64,000 nt of DNA, from the NCBI RefSeq assembly GCF_014650715.1, contig NZ_BMVM01000004.1, positions 434,001 to 498,000 of the forward strand, read 5' to 3'. Below the pieces are notes generated by a model. The model ran no database searches. It worked only from the letters and a program-made list of their open reading frames with translations, and was not told the origin of the DNA. Origin of the DNA: Streptomyces bluensis. GTDB taxonomy: Bacteria; Actinomycetota; Actinomycetes; Streptomycetales; Streptomycetaceae. This document shows, piece after piece, positions 1 to 9,268 of the stretch (position 1 is the stretch's first letter; every line of letters begins with the position of its first letter). Made by a program: the position numbers and the translations under genes.

Positions 1-12
1 CTCGGAGCGCCC

Positions 13-966
13 CTACGCCGCGCCATGGGAGCGACGGCGGCGCAGCCCGAAGTACGCGGCTCCGGCGACCGCGACGAGGCCCACCGCCGCCGCGCCCGCT
101 ACCGGCGCGAAGTCCCGCTCCTCCGCGAGACCGCCGCCGCCCGCGGGCGGCCCGCCCTTCGGTTCCCCGTTGGGCGCGGCATTGGCTTCGGCGTTCGGCT
201 TGCTGTCGGCCTCGGCGGTCGCCGCGCTGTCGGACTGGGCGTTCGGCTCGCCCTTCCGCTCACTGTCGGCTTCGGCGTTCGGTTCGGCCCCCCGCTCGAT
301 GTCGGCTTCGGCGTTCGGCTTGCCGTTGGCCTCGGGGTTCGCCGCGGCGTCGGGCCCGGCGATCGCCGCGCTGTCGGATGCGGCGTTCGGCTTGCCGTTG
401 GCCTCGGCGTTCGCCGCGCTGTCGGACTCGGCGTCGGGTTCGGCGTTCGGCGCGCCGTTGGGCGCGTTGTTCCGTTCGCCGTTCGGCCCGTCGTTGGGGA
501 CGTTGCCCGGCGCGTGCGCGCTGGCCGGCGCCTCTCGGCTGCAGTCGACCTTGAAGGCCTTCTGCTTGCCCGCGCCCATGCCGCCGTCGATCCGCCAGGT
601 GAGCTTGTACTGCCCCTCGGGCAGCGCCAGGTTGTCGTCCGTCCGCCCCGCTCCGTCGGTGAGGAGGACGCGCCCGGACAGCTGGGCAGCACCCGGCTTC
701 GCCGGCTGCGGCTCGATGGCCCACGAGATGCCCTGGACCGACTCGAAGTTGACGGCCTCCAGGTCGAACGCGCAGATCTTCGTCCGGCCGGCCTGGGGGA
801 GGGCGTCCGTGTCCTTCATGGTGATCTTGATGTCGCCGTGGTCGCCGGGAACCGCGGCGGCGGCCGGGGCGATGAAGAACGCGGTTCCCGCCGCGGTGAG
901 CGCCGCGAGGGCCGCGACACCCGGGCGTGCGCCCGCGCGGCGTGGGAGGGACGACGAGGTGGGCAT
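13..966 (-). CDS. Secreted, membrane-anchored surface protein with disordered repeat stalk
   Basis: 317 aa, function not recognised. Residues 1-38 form a signal peptide ending in an alanine run. Residues about 40-145 are a compact domain with two cysteines (C65, C142) that could form a disulfide. Residues about 150-275 are low-complexity repeats rich in Asn, Pro, Ala, Glu and Asp (PNAE, DSAA and GKPNA variants). Residues about 285-308 are a membrane helix followed by RRRR. This is the plan of a wall-spanning protein with a C-terminal anchor, but there is no LPXTG. The start is ATG at 966 with GGAGG seven bases upstream. The stalk probably carries the domain through the peptidoglycan (inference). 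Confidence 0.8.
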   Translation of the reverse strand: MPTSSSLPRRAGARPGVAALAALTAAGTAFFIAPAAAAVPGDHGDIKITMKDTDALPQAGRTKICAFDLEAVNFESVQGISWAIEPQPAKPGAAQLSGRVLLTDGAGRTDDNLALPEGQYKLTWRIDGGMGAGKQKAFKVDCSREAPASAHAPGNVPNDGPNGERNNAPNGAPNAEPDAESDSAANAEANGKPNAASDSAAIAGPDAAANPEANGKPNAEADIERGAEPNAEADSERKGEPNAQSDSAATAEADSKPNAEANAAPNGEPKGGPPAGGGGLAEERDFAPVAGAAAVGLVAVAGAAYFGLRRRRSHGAA

Positions 967-1067
967 ACGAGACCTCCGAGTCGGTCGATAGTCACATAAA
1001 TCGGGCTTTCGACTGACTCTTTGTCACATTCGCGACGGCCGATGCGGGCGCCGCGCTTCATCACCCG

Positions 1068-2336
1068 TCAGATTTCGCTCTTCCGGCCCAAGGACGCGCC
1101 CCTGGTCCCTCGGTTCCCAGCACCACTGCCGGTCCCGTCCCCATCCCCATCCCCGTCCCGCCCCTGCCCCGGTTTCGCGGGCGAGCGCAACGCTATGCCC
1201 GAGGACAGCAGCAACAGCGCGCCCAGCATCAGGAACGGCGCGGCGACACCCGCGATTCCGGCGACCAGCCCCGCGGCGCCGGGCGCGGCGACCTGGCCGA
1301 GCCGGTTGCCGGTCAGCCGCAGCGCGAGGGCGGTGGAGCGGGCCCCGTCCGGGGCGGCCTGCACGACCGTCGTCATGGACAACGGCTGCCCGACCCCGAG
1401 GCAGAACCCGAGCGCGGCGAGGATCACGGCGAGCGCCCACACCGGCACGGGCAGCGCGATCCCGGCGCACAGCACGGCGCCCAGCAGGCAGGTCACGGTG
1501 AGCAGCGCGGTCCTGCCGAGCAGCCGCAGCATCGGCGTCATCACGAGCCGGCAGGCGATGGTGGCCGCCGCGCGCAGGCTGAGCAGCAGCCCGATCACGG
1601 ACGGCGCGATGCCGCGCTCCTCGCCGACCACCGGCAGGTACGCGGTGAGGATGTCCGTCGCGGACAGGACGGCGAGGCTGATGAAGATGCCCGCGGGTAC
1701 CCCCCGGGCGCGCAGGATGCGGTGGACGGGGACGCGTTCGCCCGCCGCGTTACGGGACTTGGGGGCCGTACGACGCTCTATGCGCCACAGCGAGGTGCAC
1801 GCCACCGCGGCCCCCGCGCCCGCCACGAGCAGGGCGAGCGCGCTCGTACCCGCCATGTCCCGGCCGCCGATCAGGGCGCCCGCGGCGATCGGCCCGATCA
1901 GCTGGCCGAGGGAGGCGCCGATGGTGAAGTGGCCGAAGTTGCGGTCCTGTTCGTGCGGCGCGGACTGGCGGGCGACGATCGACTGGGCGCCGATGACGAA
2001 GGACAGGTGCCCGAGCCCCATCACCCCGCTCCAGGCGGCCATCGCGAGCAGCGAGTCGGCGAGGCCGCTGAACACACAGCCGCCGGAGATGAGGACGACC
2101 CCGACGGGCAGCAGCGGTGCGCACCGCCCGTGGTCGGTGCGGCGGCCCAGCGGTACGGCGGCGAACAGCGGGAGCAGGGCGTAGACCCCCGCGATCACAC
2201 CGATCGCGCGCTCGTCGGCGCCCAGCGCGAGAGCCCGGTAGGACACGGCGGGCCGCGCCATCGACACCGCCCCCTGCGCGAAGCTGAAGGCGATGACGAG
2301 GCGGAGCAGCCAGCCGCGGTTCCCACCGGGCTTCAC
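1068..2336 (-). CDS. MFS transporter, drug/solute efflux type
   Basis: 422 aa from the GTG at 2336. AGGAGG lies 10 bases upstream, and the longer frame back to 2471 would run into the stop of the citrate-carrier gene, so the GTG start is preferred. About 12 hydrophobic helices. The loop after TM2 carries GRRTDHGR, a version of the MFS motif A (GxxxDRxGRR). The C-terminus is Pro/Gly/Asp-rich. Substrate unknown. It lies 49 bp behind the CitMHS gene on the same strand, so co-transcription is likely and citrate or chelate export or import is one possibility (inference). Confidence 0.85.
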   Translation of the reverse strand: MKPGGNRGWLLRLVIAFSFAQGAVSMARPAVSYRALALGADERAIGVIAGVYALLPLFAAVPLGRRTDHGRCAPLLPVGVVLISGGCVFSGLADSLLAMAAWSGVMGLGHLSFVIGAQSIVARQSAPHEQDRNFGHFTIGASLGQLIGPIAAGALIGGRDMAGTSALALLVAGAGAAVACTSLWRIERRTAPKSRNAAGERVPVHRILRARGVPAGIFISLAVLSATDILTAYLPVVGEERGIAPSVIGLLLSLRAAATIACRLVMTPMLRLLGRTALLTVTCLLGAVLCAGIALPVPVWALAVILAALGFCLGVGQPLSMTTVVQAAPDGARSTALALRLTGNRLGQVAAPGAAGLVAGIAGVAAPFLMLGALLLLSSGIALRSPAKPGQGRDGDGDGDGTGSGAGNRGTRGASLGRKSEI

Positions 2337-2385
2337 GACACGGACCTCCTCAAGGTCTCTCCGGGGCTCGACTGCCCCGCCCGGC

Positions 2386-3849
2386 TCAGATGATGCCGAA
2401 CAGGATCCCCGCGCCGAGGATGATAAGCGACGTGATCGCGGCCCACTTGACCACGAACTTCGTGTGGTCACCGAACTCGACCTTGGCCATGCCGACGAGC
2501 ACGTACACGGCCGGGACCAGCGGGCTCGACATGTGCAGCGGCTGGCCGACGAGTGAGGCGCGGGCGATCTCCAGCGGCGACACCCCGTGCGCGGCGCCCG
2601 CCTCGGCGAGCACCGGCAGGACGCCGAAGTAGAAGCCGTCGTTCGACATGAAGTACGTGAGCGGCAGGCTCAGGAAGCCGGTAACGAGCGCCATGTGCGG
2701 GCCCATGCCGCTGGGGATGCCGTCGACGATCCACTTGGCCATGGAGTCGACCATGCCGGTGCCCTGCAGGACGCCGGTGAAGACGGCGGCGGCGAAGACC
2801 ATGCCGGAGACGTTGAGGACGTTGTCGGCGTGGGCGGCGAGCCGTGCCTTCTGGTCGGGGATGTGGGGGAAGTTGACGGTCAGCGCGAGCGCGGCACCGA
2901 GCAGGAACAGCACCGGGATCGGCAGCAACTCCATGATCATCGCGGTGAGCAGGGCGACCGTGAGCAGCGCGTTGAACCAGTACAACTTCGGCCGCAGGGT
3001 GGGGCGGTTGGGGTCCAGCCCCTGGAGCCGTGCGTCCTCGTGCTCGTCGTCGGAGTCGGCGTCCGCGTCGGTGCCGGAACCCGCGCCGCCGCCTGTCTTC
3101 GCCGTACGGCCCGTGCCGTTGCCGGAACCGCCGGACGCACCCGCGCCGACGAGCACCGTCTCGGCCACCTCCTGCTTCGCGCCCTCGCCGTCCTTGACGA
3201 TCTCCTCCTGCCCCAGGACGTCGTCCAGGCTCAGCACACCGAGGCGCTTGCGCTCACGCAGACCGAGGAAGTACGAGAGGACGAAGACGAAGAGCAGGCC
3301 GACGAGGAGCGCGGGGATCATCGGGACGAAGATCTCGCCCGCGTCGAGCTTGAGCGCGGTGGCCGCACGGGCCGTCGGACCGCCCCAGGGCAGCGTGTTC
3401 ATCACGCCGTTGGCGGTGGCGGCGACACCGGTCATCACGACCAGGCTCATCTTCAGGCGCTTGTACAGCGGGTACATCGCCGAGACCGTGATCATGAAGG
3501 TGGTCGAACCGTCACCGTCGAGCGACACGATCGCGGCGAGCACGGCGGTACCGATGACGATGCGCAGCGGGTCGGCCTTGCAGAACTTCAGGATGCCCCG
3601 GACGATCGGGTCGAAGAGGCCGACGTCGATCATGAGGCCGAAGTAGACGATGGCGAACATCAGCATCGCGGCGGTGGGCGCGAGGTTGCCCACCCCCTCG
3701 ATGACGTAGTCGCCGAGCTTGGCACCTTTTCCGACGAACACGCAGAAGAGTGCGGGGATCAGCACGAGCGCCGCGATCGGCGACATCTTCTTCATCATGA
3801 TCAGGACCAGGAAGGTCGCGATCATGGCGAAGCCGAGGATGGTGAGCAT
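2386..3849 (-). CDS. CitMHS family citrate-divalent metal transporter
   Basis: 487 aa inner-membrane carrier of the CitMHS family, known to import citrate complexed to Mg2+ or Ca2+-type ions with protons. About 12 helices. The N-terminal half contains the conserved SLDGDGSTTF segment and the NTLPWGGPTAR stretch typical of the family. A long hydrophilic central loop (about residues 222-285, rich in Gly, Ser, Asp and Glu) separates the two halves. Start ATG at 3849; no strong ribosome site is visible. An inverted repeat and a possible promoter lie upstream at 3905-3943. The MFS gene follows directly. Confidence 0.93.
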   Translation of the reverse strand: MLTILGFAMIATFLVLIMMKKMSPIAALVLIPALFCVFVGKGAKLGDYVIEGVGNLAPTAAMLMFAIVYFGLMIDVGLFDPIVRGILKFCKADPLRIVIGTAVLAAIVSLDGDGSTTFMITVSAMYPLYKRLKMSLVVMTGVAATANGVMNTLPWGGPTARAATALKLDAGEIFVPMIPALLVGLLFVFVLSYFLGLRERKRLGVLSLDDVLGQEEIVKDGEGAKQEVAETVLVGAGASGGSGNGTGRTAKTGGGAGSGTDADADSDDEHEDARLQGLDPNRPTLRPKLYWFNALLTVALLTAMIMELLPIPVLFLLGAALALTVNFPHIPDQKARLAAHADNVLNVSGMVFAAAVFTGVLQGTGMVDSMAKWIVDGIPSGMGPHMALVTGFLSLPLTYFMSNDGFYFGVLPVLAEAGAAHGVSPLEIARASLVGQPLHMSSPLVPAVYVLVGMAKVEFGDHTKFVVKWAAITSLIILGAGILFGII

Positions 3850-3858
3850 AAATGGATA

Positions 3859-3943
3859 CCTAACGTTCGCCCTTGAACAGCCACCAGGGCCGGCGGTTGG
3901 AGCGACGTTAGGGCCCGCTGACGGGCGTTAACAAGATGTTGAC
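3859..3943. promoter_or_regulatory. Upstream region of the citrate transporter with two inverted repeats
   Basis: CCTAACGT (3859-3866) and ACGTTAGG (3905-3912) are 8-bp inverted arms 38 bp apart. GTTAACA-AGA-TGTTGAC (3927-3943) is a near-perfect palindrome with one mismatch. On the minus strand TTGTTA and TAACGT are spaced 18 bp, a plausible promoter overlapping both repeats. A response regulator or repressor site controlling citrate uptake is an inference. Confidence 0.4.
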
Positions 3944-3971
3944 ATGCGAGCAATAAGCGCAAAACTCCTGG

Positions 3972-6212
3972 TCACAGCGTTGCCGCAGAGGGAGCGACGT
4001 CCACAGGCACGCCGTTGAGGACCGCGTTGCCCGACAACGGGTCGAGCCGGGAACCGTCGAGGAGCTGGTTGACGTTCACGCCGGGGTCGAGCGCGGCATG
4101 GCTCATCCGGGTGCCCGGCCGGTCGTGTCCCCAGCCGTGCGGGAGGCTGACGACACCGCGCCGGATGCCGTCGGTGACCTCGGCCGGAGCGATGACCTCT
4201 CCCCCGGCGCCCTTGATCCGCACGGCGTCGCCGTCGGCGATCCCGAGGCGTTGGGCGTCCTCGGGGTGCAGGTGCAGCGTGCAGCGGTTCGTACCGCCGG
4301 TGAGGGCGGGCACGTTGTGCATCCAGCTGTTGTTGGACCGCAGATGCCGCCGCCCGACGAGCACGAGCCCGTCGGGGCGTTCCCGCAGCGACTGCCGGAG
4401 CCTTGGCAGGTCGTCGGCGATCGGCTGCGGCAGCAGCTCGACCTTGCCGCTCACCGTCTTGAGCGGCTGCGGCAGCCGGGGCCTCAGCGGCCCGAGGTCG
4501 ATGCCGTGCGGGTGGGCGAGCAGCTTGGCCAGGTTCAGCCCGTCGGCCCGTACGCCGAAGCCGTCGCCGTACGGGCCGAGGCGCAGCATCATGTCGAGCC
4601 GCCGCTCGGGGCCGGTGTCCCCGGTGAGGGCGGCGGCCAGCTCGCGCGGGTCGCGCCCGTGCACGGGCGAGTGTGCCTCCTTCACGGCCTTGCCGAGGGT
4701 CTGGTCGATGACCATCGCGTCGACGGCGGAGGGGTCGGCGCCGTGCATGCCGGTCGCGGCGAGGACCAGCCGGGCCAGGATCTCGGTCTCCGGCATCCGG
4801 CCGTCCTCCAGGGGGACGGCGGCGGGGCTGTAGCGGGCCTGGTTGCGCACGGCGAGGGTGTTGAACGCGAAGTCGAAGTGCGGGGCCTGCGCGGGCGGGG
4901 GCGGCGGCAGGATCACGTGCGCGTGCCGCGAGGTCTCGTTGAGGTACGGGTCGACGCCGACCATGAAGTCCAGCGAACCGAGGGCCTTGTCGAGCCGGTC
5001 GCCGTCGGGGGCGGAGAGGACCGGGTTGGCGGCGACGGCGATCACGGCGCGCACGGGCGTGCCCTCGTCGGTCGCGGTGTCGATCTCCTCGGCGAGGGCG
5101 GACAGCGGCAGTTCGCCCTTCGCCTCCGGGTGTCCGCTCACCCGGCTGCGCCAGCGCCCGAGGTGGAAGCCGCGGCCGGGTCCGGCGGGCCGGGGCGTCT
5201 TGTCCGTGGCGGACAGCGGGAAGAGGGCCCCGCCGGGCCGGTCGAGGTTGCCGGTGAGGATGTTCAGCACGTCGACGAGCCAGCTGGCGAGGGTGCCGTG
5301 CGGGACGGTGCAGCTGCCGATGCGCCCGTAGACGGCGGCCGTCGGCGCGTCCGCCAGCTCGCGGGCGAGGGCGCGGACCGTACCGGCGTCCACGTCACAC
5401 GCGTCGGCGACGGCTTCGGGCGTGAACTCCTTGATGGCATGGGCGAGTTCGTCGACACCCTGCACGTGTGGGGCGAGCTGCCCGAGGTCGACGAGCTTCT
5501 CCTCGAAGAGGACGTGCGCCATCGCGGCGAGCAGCAGCGCGTCCGTGCCCGGCCTGAGGGCGACGTGCCGGTCGGCGAGTTCGGCGGTGCGGGTGCGGCG
5601 CGGGTCGACGACGGTGAGGGTGCCGCCGCGCGCCTTGAGGGCTTTGAGCCTGCCGGGGAAGTCCGGTGCGGTGCACAGACTGCCGTTGGACTCCAGGGGG
5701 TTGGCGCCGAGCAGCAGCAGGTGGTCGGTGCGGTCGAGGTCGGGTACGGGGATGGCGCCCGCGTCGCCGTACAGCAGTCCGCTGGAGACGTGCTTGGGCA
5801 TCTGGTCGAGGGTGGAGGCCGTGAAGAGGCTGCGGGTGCCGAGGCCGGCCAGGAGGACGGGCGGGTAGAGGGCGCCGGCCACGGTGTGCACGTTCGGGTT
5901 GCCGAGGACGACGCCGACGGCATGGGGTCCGTGCGCCTCGACGACCGGCCGCAGGCCCGCGGCGACGGCGTCGAACGCCTGCTCCCAGGTGGCCTCGCGC
6001 AGCTTTCCGTCCTTGCGGACCAGCGGGGTGCGCAGCCGGTCCGGATCCGCGTCAGCCGCCCCGAACGAGGCGCCCTTCGGGCAGATGAAGCCCTTGCTGA
6101 ACACGTCGTGCCGGTCCCCGCGCGCCCCGGTCACCCGGGCGCCCTCGATGGTGAGGGTCAGACCGCAGGTGGCCTCGCAGAGGGGGCAGATCCGCAGAGC
6201 GGTGCTGGGCAT
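3972..6212 (-). CDS. Molybdopterin-dependent oxidoreductase (formate dehydrogenase / nitrate reductase-like)
   Basis: 746 aa, cytoplasmic (no Tat signal). The N-terminus has a 4Fe-4S cysteine set C9, C12, C16 and C44 (the last in GFICPKG), followed by the bis-MGD-binding catalytic domain and a C-terminal MopB-binding barrel (about 620-740, starting near LVGRRHLRSNNSW). The family includes FdhA, NasA-like assimilatory nitrate reductases and thiosulfate or other oxyanion reductases; the substrate cannot be assigned. There is no electron-transfer subunit next to it. Start ATG at 6212. A TetR-type palindrome sits 37 bp upstream. Confidence 0.9.
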   Translation of the reverse strand: MPSTALRICPLCEATCGLTLTIEGARVTGARGDRHDVFSKGFICPKGASFGAADADPDRLRTPLVRKDGKLREATWEQAFDAVAAGLRPVVEAHGPHAVGVVLGNPNVHTVAGALYPPVLLAGLGTRSLFTASTLDQMPKHVSSGLLYGDAGAIPVPDLDRTDHLLLLGANPLESNGSLCTAPDFPGRLKALKARGGTLTVVDPRRTRTAELADRHVALRPGTDALLLAAMAHVLFEEKLVDLGQLAPHVQGVDELAHAIKEFTPEAVADACDVDAGTVRALARELADAPTAAVYGRIGSCTVPHGTLASWLVDVLNILTGNLDRPGGALFPLSATDKTPRPAGPGRGFHLGRWRSRVSGHPEAKGELPLSALAEEIDTATDEGTPVRAVIAVAANPVLSAPDGDRLDKALGSLDFMVGVDPYLNETSRHAHVILPPPPPAQAPHFDFAFNTLAVRNQARYSPAAVPLEDGRMPETEILARLVLAATGMHGADPSAVDAMVIDQTLGKAVKEAHSPVHGRDPRELAAALTGDTGPERRLDMMLRLGPYGDGFGVRADGLNLAKLLAHPHGIDLGPLRPRLPQPLKTVSGKVELLPQPIADDLPRLRQSLRERPDGLVLVGRRHLRSNNSWMHNVPALTGGTNRCTLHLHPEDAQRLGIADGDAVRIKGAGGEVIAPAEVTDGIRRGVVSLPHGWGHDRPGTRMSHAALDPGVNVNQLLDGSRLDPLSGNAVLNGVPVDVAPSAATL

Positions 6213-6248
6213 GTCGTCTCCCGGAGGCTGGGCGTGCGAGCGCGTCGA

Positions 6249-6266
6249 GCATACCGACCGGTATGC
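6249..6266. promoter_or_regulatory. TetR-type operator palindrome
   Basis: GCATACC-GACC-GGTATGC is an 18-bp inverted repeat with perfect 7-bp arms, in the leader of the molybdopterin oxidoreductase. The ACCGACCGGT core is common in TetR-family operators. The TetR gene at 6363-6989 on the same strand is the obvious candidate binder (inference). Confidence 0.6.
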
Positions 6267-6330
6267 ATCCTGGGGAGCCCCCGATCCGGGACTGGTCAGG
6301 TCAGGCAGGTCAGGCGGGTCAGCGGGGCAC

Positions 6331-6366
6331 GCAGGTCGGGCAGGTCGGGCAGGTCGGGCAGGTCAG
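6331..6366 (+). repeat. 9-bp tandem repeat at the end of the TetR gene
   Basis: GCAGGTCGG occurs three times exactly and a fourth time as GCAGGTCAG, running into the TetR stop codon. Looser variants of the unit extend left to about 6293. It looks like replication-slippage expansion. Confidence 0.85.
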
Positions 6367-6989
6367 TCCAGCAACCGCCCCAGATAGGCCCCCAGCAGCT
6401 CCCGTGCCTCCGCGATGATCCGCGCGTCGCCCTCCGGTGACACACGGAAGGCGAGGTGGACGAGGGTGTCCGCGGTTTCCACGGCGACGAGGAAGGCGCG
6501 GCGGAGGTCCTCGTCGGGGGCACGGTCGATATAACCGGAGAGGAGGCGGCTGAGGCGGTCCGCGACGCGGGTGTTGGGCTTGGCGTGCCGGGCGCCGACC
6601 GGGATCTGGTTGCCGAAGTCGACGAGGGCGAAGCCGGGGGCGGTGCGCTTCATGTCGAGGTACTCGTCGAGGACGGCGTCCATGGCCGTGCGCCAGCCCC
6701 CGTCACCCGTCCCGCCCGTCCCCCGCAGCCGCTCGGTGACGCGCTCGGTGAAACGGTCGAGGTTGCGCTCGGCGAGCGCGTCGGCCATCGCGCGCTTGTT
6801 GCCGAAGAAGCGGTACACGGAGCCGATGGGCACGCCGGCGCGCAGGGCGACGGCACGGGTGCTGAGGGCGTCGTAACCCACCTCGTCGAGCAGGTCGGCG
6901 CAGGCGTCGAGGATCCTGGTCAGTCGTTCGGCGCTGCGGCGCTGCACGGGCGCGCGACGCAGCGAGGTCGCGTGGGACACGGGCTTCAT
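6363..6989 (-). CDS. TetR/AcrR family transcriptional regulator
   Basis: 208 aa. The N-terminal HTH (about residues 20-65) contains the typical TetR stretch ALSTRAVALRAGVPIGSVYR followed by FFGNKRAMADAL. The C-terminal ligand domain is helical and unassigned. The start codon overlaps the stop of the lipoprotein gene by 4 bases (ATGA), so the two are translationally coupled. It lies upstream of, and on the same strand as, the molybdopterin oxidoreductase, whose leader holds a TetR-like palindrome (6249-6266). Likely role: repressor of that gene (inference). Confidence 0.9.
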   Translation of the reverse strand: MKPVSHATSLRRAPVQRRSAERLTRILDACADLLDEVGYDALSTRAVALRAGVPIGSVYRFFGNKRAMADALAERNLDRFTERVTERLRGTGGTGDGGWRTAMDAVLDEYLDMKRTAPGFALVDFGNQIPVGARHAKPNTRVADRLSRLLSGYIDRAPDEDLRRAFLVAVETADTLVHLAFRVSPEGDARIIAEARELLGAYLGRLLD

Positions 6990-7645
6990 GATGCCTTTCC
7001 GCCTGGGTGCGTTGAGCGCCCCGTACAGGTACGCCCTTCAGTACGGGCCGGGGATCCACTTCCGCTCACCGAGGCCCCCGGAGCGCCCCCGCTCGCGGCC
7101 GGCGCCGGCTCGGGCCCCGACGCCGTGATGTCCGCCGTGCTCTCGACGGGCTCGCCGTCGACGGCCCACACGGTGTGGTCGTCGGCGTGGAGGCGGGCGG
7201 TGAGGGGGTGGGTGCCGCGGGGGACGAGGTAGCCGCGAAGGCGGTACTCGGTGGTGCGCAGCCGGGTGAGGGGGCAGCCGTCCAGGTAGAGGACGACGGA
7301 GCCGCGGCCGGCCACGGCCACCTGCCGCGTACCGGTGGGCGAGAAGCGGAAGTTACGGACGGTCAGCCGTACGTCCCAGCCGTCGCCGGCATCCGGCTGG
7401 ACCTCGATGGCGACCTCCGGCGCGCCCTGCTCGTCGATCTCACGGTAGTGCCGTCCCTTCTCGTCCGTGTCGTCCAGCAGTCTGCCCACGGGTGGCGCCG
7501 ACACTCCTGCCCTCTGCTCGTGCGCGCCGTCGCCACAGCCCGCCGCGAGGCCGAGGAGGGCACAGGCCGCGAGCGCGGCCAAGCGGCGCCGGGAACGCAC
7601 CCGCACCTTCCCGGGGTCGCTCAGACCTCCGCGCGTCCACGACAT
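6986..7645 (-). CDS. Putative lipoprotein of unknown function
   Basis: 219 aa. An Arg-rich N-terminus, hydrophobic stretch and lipobox LGLAAGC put the lipidated cysteine at C37. The mature part (about 60-175) looks like a beta-rich domain, with a Pro/Ser/Gly-rich C-terminus. The start at 7645 has no strong ribosome site; GTG codons at residues 14 and 16 are alternatives that keep the signal sequence. It overlaps the TetR gene by 4 bases, an unusual pairing that suggests a surface sensor or target of the same regulon. Function not recognised. Confidence 0.7.
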   Translation of the reverse strand: MSWTRGGLSDPGKVRVRSRRRLAALAACALLGLAAGCGDGAHEQRAGVSAPPVGRLLDDTDEKGRHYREIDEQGAPEVAIEVQPDAGDGWDVRLTVRNFRFSPTGTRQVAVAGRGSVVLYLDGCPLTRLRTTEYRLRGYLVPRGTHPLTARLHADDHTVWAVDGEPVESTADITASGPEPAPAASGGAPGASVSGSGSPARTEGRTCTGRSTHPGGKAS

Positions 7646-7835
7646 GCCGGGAGACTAGAGCACCCCTGTGACACGCGGATCCCCCTCAGGCCGGGTTCTT
7701 GGGCGCCAAGCGGCTCCGGGGGTGCTTTTTGGCCGATCTTCGACGGGCGTCCGCGACCCCGGCGGCCTCGAACACCTGTGGCTGAACCGACGCGGACCGT
7801 GGCGCGGCTCTCCTCTTGCGCCCCACCGTCCCGAA

Positions 7836-7855
7836 TCCTACGGTGAACCATAGGA
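7836..7855. promoter_or_regulatory. Palindromic operator candidate before hmgA
   Basis: TCCTACGGTGAACCATAGGA is a 20-bp inverted repeat (TCCTA/TAGGA outer arms, GGT/ACC inner arms) with a single mismatched pair. It ends 24 bp before the hmgA start at 7880. The binder is unknown; the GntR gene behind hmgA is one candidate. Confidence 0.5.
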
Positions 7856-7879
7856 ATGAATCCGCGTGAGGGAGCGAAC

Positions 7880-9208
7880 ATGAACGGGGACGCACGGAAG
7901 ACCGCCGAGCGACTGACCTACCTCTCGGGCTTCGGCAACGAGCACAGCTCGGAGGCGGTCGCGGGCGCGCTGCCCGACGGCCGCAACTCGCCCCAGCGCG
8001 CTCCCCTCGGCCTGTACGCGGAGCAGCTCAGCGGCACGGCGTTCACCGAGCCGCGGGCGCACAACCGGCGCTCCTGGCTGTACCGGATCCGCCCGTCGGC
8101 CGCGCACCCCGCGTTCACGCGCGCGGACAACGGCACGATCCGCACGGCCCCCTTCACCGAGACGGTGCCCGACCCGAACCGGCTGCGCTGGAACCCGCTG
8201 CCCCAGCCGCCGGAGGGCACGGACTTCCTCGGCGGCCTGTGGACGCTCGGCGGCAACGGCGATGTGACACAGCGCACCGGTATGGCGGTGCACCTGTATC
8301 ACGCCAATGCGTCCATGGACCGCGTCTTCAGCGACGCCGACGGCGAGTTGCTGATCGTCCCCGAGCGCGGCGGGCTGTTGCTGCATACCGAGTTCGGTCA
8401 ACTCCATGTGGAGCCCGCCCACATCGCGTTGATTCCCCGTGGGGTGCGCTTCCGTGTGGAGCTGCTGGACGGCTCGGCGCGCGGCTATGTGTGTGAGAAC
8501 TATGGAGCCCCGTTCCGCCTGCCCGACCTGGGGCCCATCGGCGCCAACGGCCTCGCGAACGCACGGGACTTCCGGGCACCGGTCGCCGCGTACGAGGACA
8601 TCGAGGGCCCGGTGGAGGTGGTGAACAAGTACTGCGGGAACCTCTGGACGGCGACGTACGACCACTCGCCCCTCGATGTGGTCGCCTGGCACGGCAACCA
8701 TGTGCCGTACGCCTACGACCTGCGCCGGTTCAATGTGATCGGCACCATTAGCTACGACCACCCGGACCCGTCGATCTTCACGGTCCTCACATCCCCGTCG
8801 GACACCCCGGGGCTGGCCGGTGTCGACTTCGTCGTCTTCGCGCCGCGCTGGCTGGTGGGCGAGGACACGTTCCGGCCGCCGTACTTCCACCGGAACGTGA
8901 TGAGCGAGTACATGGGGCTCATCGAGGGCGCGTACGACGCCAAGACCGCGGGTCCCGGGGGCTTTGTGCCGGGCGGGGGCTCCCTGCACACCATGATGTC
9001 GGCGCACGGCCCGGACCGGGAGACGTTCGACCGGGCGAGCGCCGCCGAGCTGCGGCCGCAGAAGCTCGACGACGGGCTGGCGTTCATGTTCGAGACGCGC
9101 TGGCCGGTGACCGTGACGGCGCAGGCGGCCGAGGCCACCCACCTGCAACCGCACTACGACGACGTGTGGTCGGGACTCCAGCGCCACTTCCGGCCGCCGG
9201 TGGACTGA
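7880..9208 (+). CDS. hmgA: Homogentisate 1,2-dioxygenase
   Basis: 442 aa. It opens the aromatic ring of homogentisate to maleylacetoacetate in tyrosine/phenylalanine catabolism. The Fe(II) ligands are visible: [13 protein letters not shown] contains the His and Glu matching human H335 and E341, and [12 protein letters not shown] contains the third ligand His matching H371. Length is normal for the family. The start is ATG at 7880 with GAGGGAG six bases upstream; an in-frame ATG at 7856 touches the upstream palindrome and is less likely. The downstream maleylacetoacetate isomerase and fumarylacetoacetase genes are not in the window. Confidence 0.97.
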   Translation: MNGDARKTAERLTYLSGFGNEHSSEAVAGALPDGRNSPQRAPLGLYAEQLSGTAFTEPRAHNRRSWLYRIRPSAAHPAFTRADNGTIRTAPFTETVPDPNRLRWNPLPQPPEGTDFLGGLWTLGGNGDVTQRTGMAVHLYHANASMDRVFSDADGELLIVPERGGLLLHTEFGQLHVEPAHIALIPRGVRFRVELLDGSARGYVCENYGAPFRLPDLGPIGANGLANARDFRAPVAAYEDIEGPVEVVNKYCGNLWTATYDHSPLDVVAWHGNHVPYAYDLRRFNVIGTISYDHPDPSIFTVLTSPSDTPGLAGVDFVVFAPRWLVGEDTFRPPYFHRNVMSEYMGLIEGAYDAKTAGPGGFVPGGGSLHTMMSAHGPDRETFDRASAAELRPQKLDDGLAFMFETRWPVTVTAQAAEATHLQPHYDDVWSGLQRHFRPPVD

Positions 9209-9268
9209 CGGTGGACTGACCACGGCCGCCCGTTGCACACGACGCCCTCGACCGGTACGGATACCGTC

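Noticed and set aside
6293..6366. Possible CRISPR-like array
   Set aside because: Units are 9 bp with no spacers; it is a simple tandem repeat.
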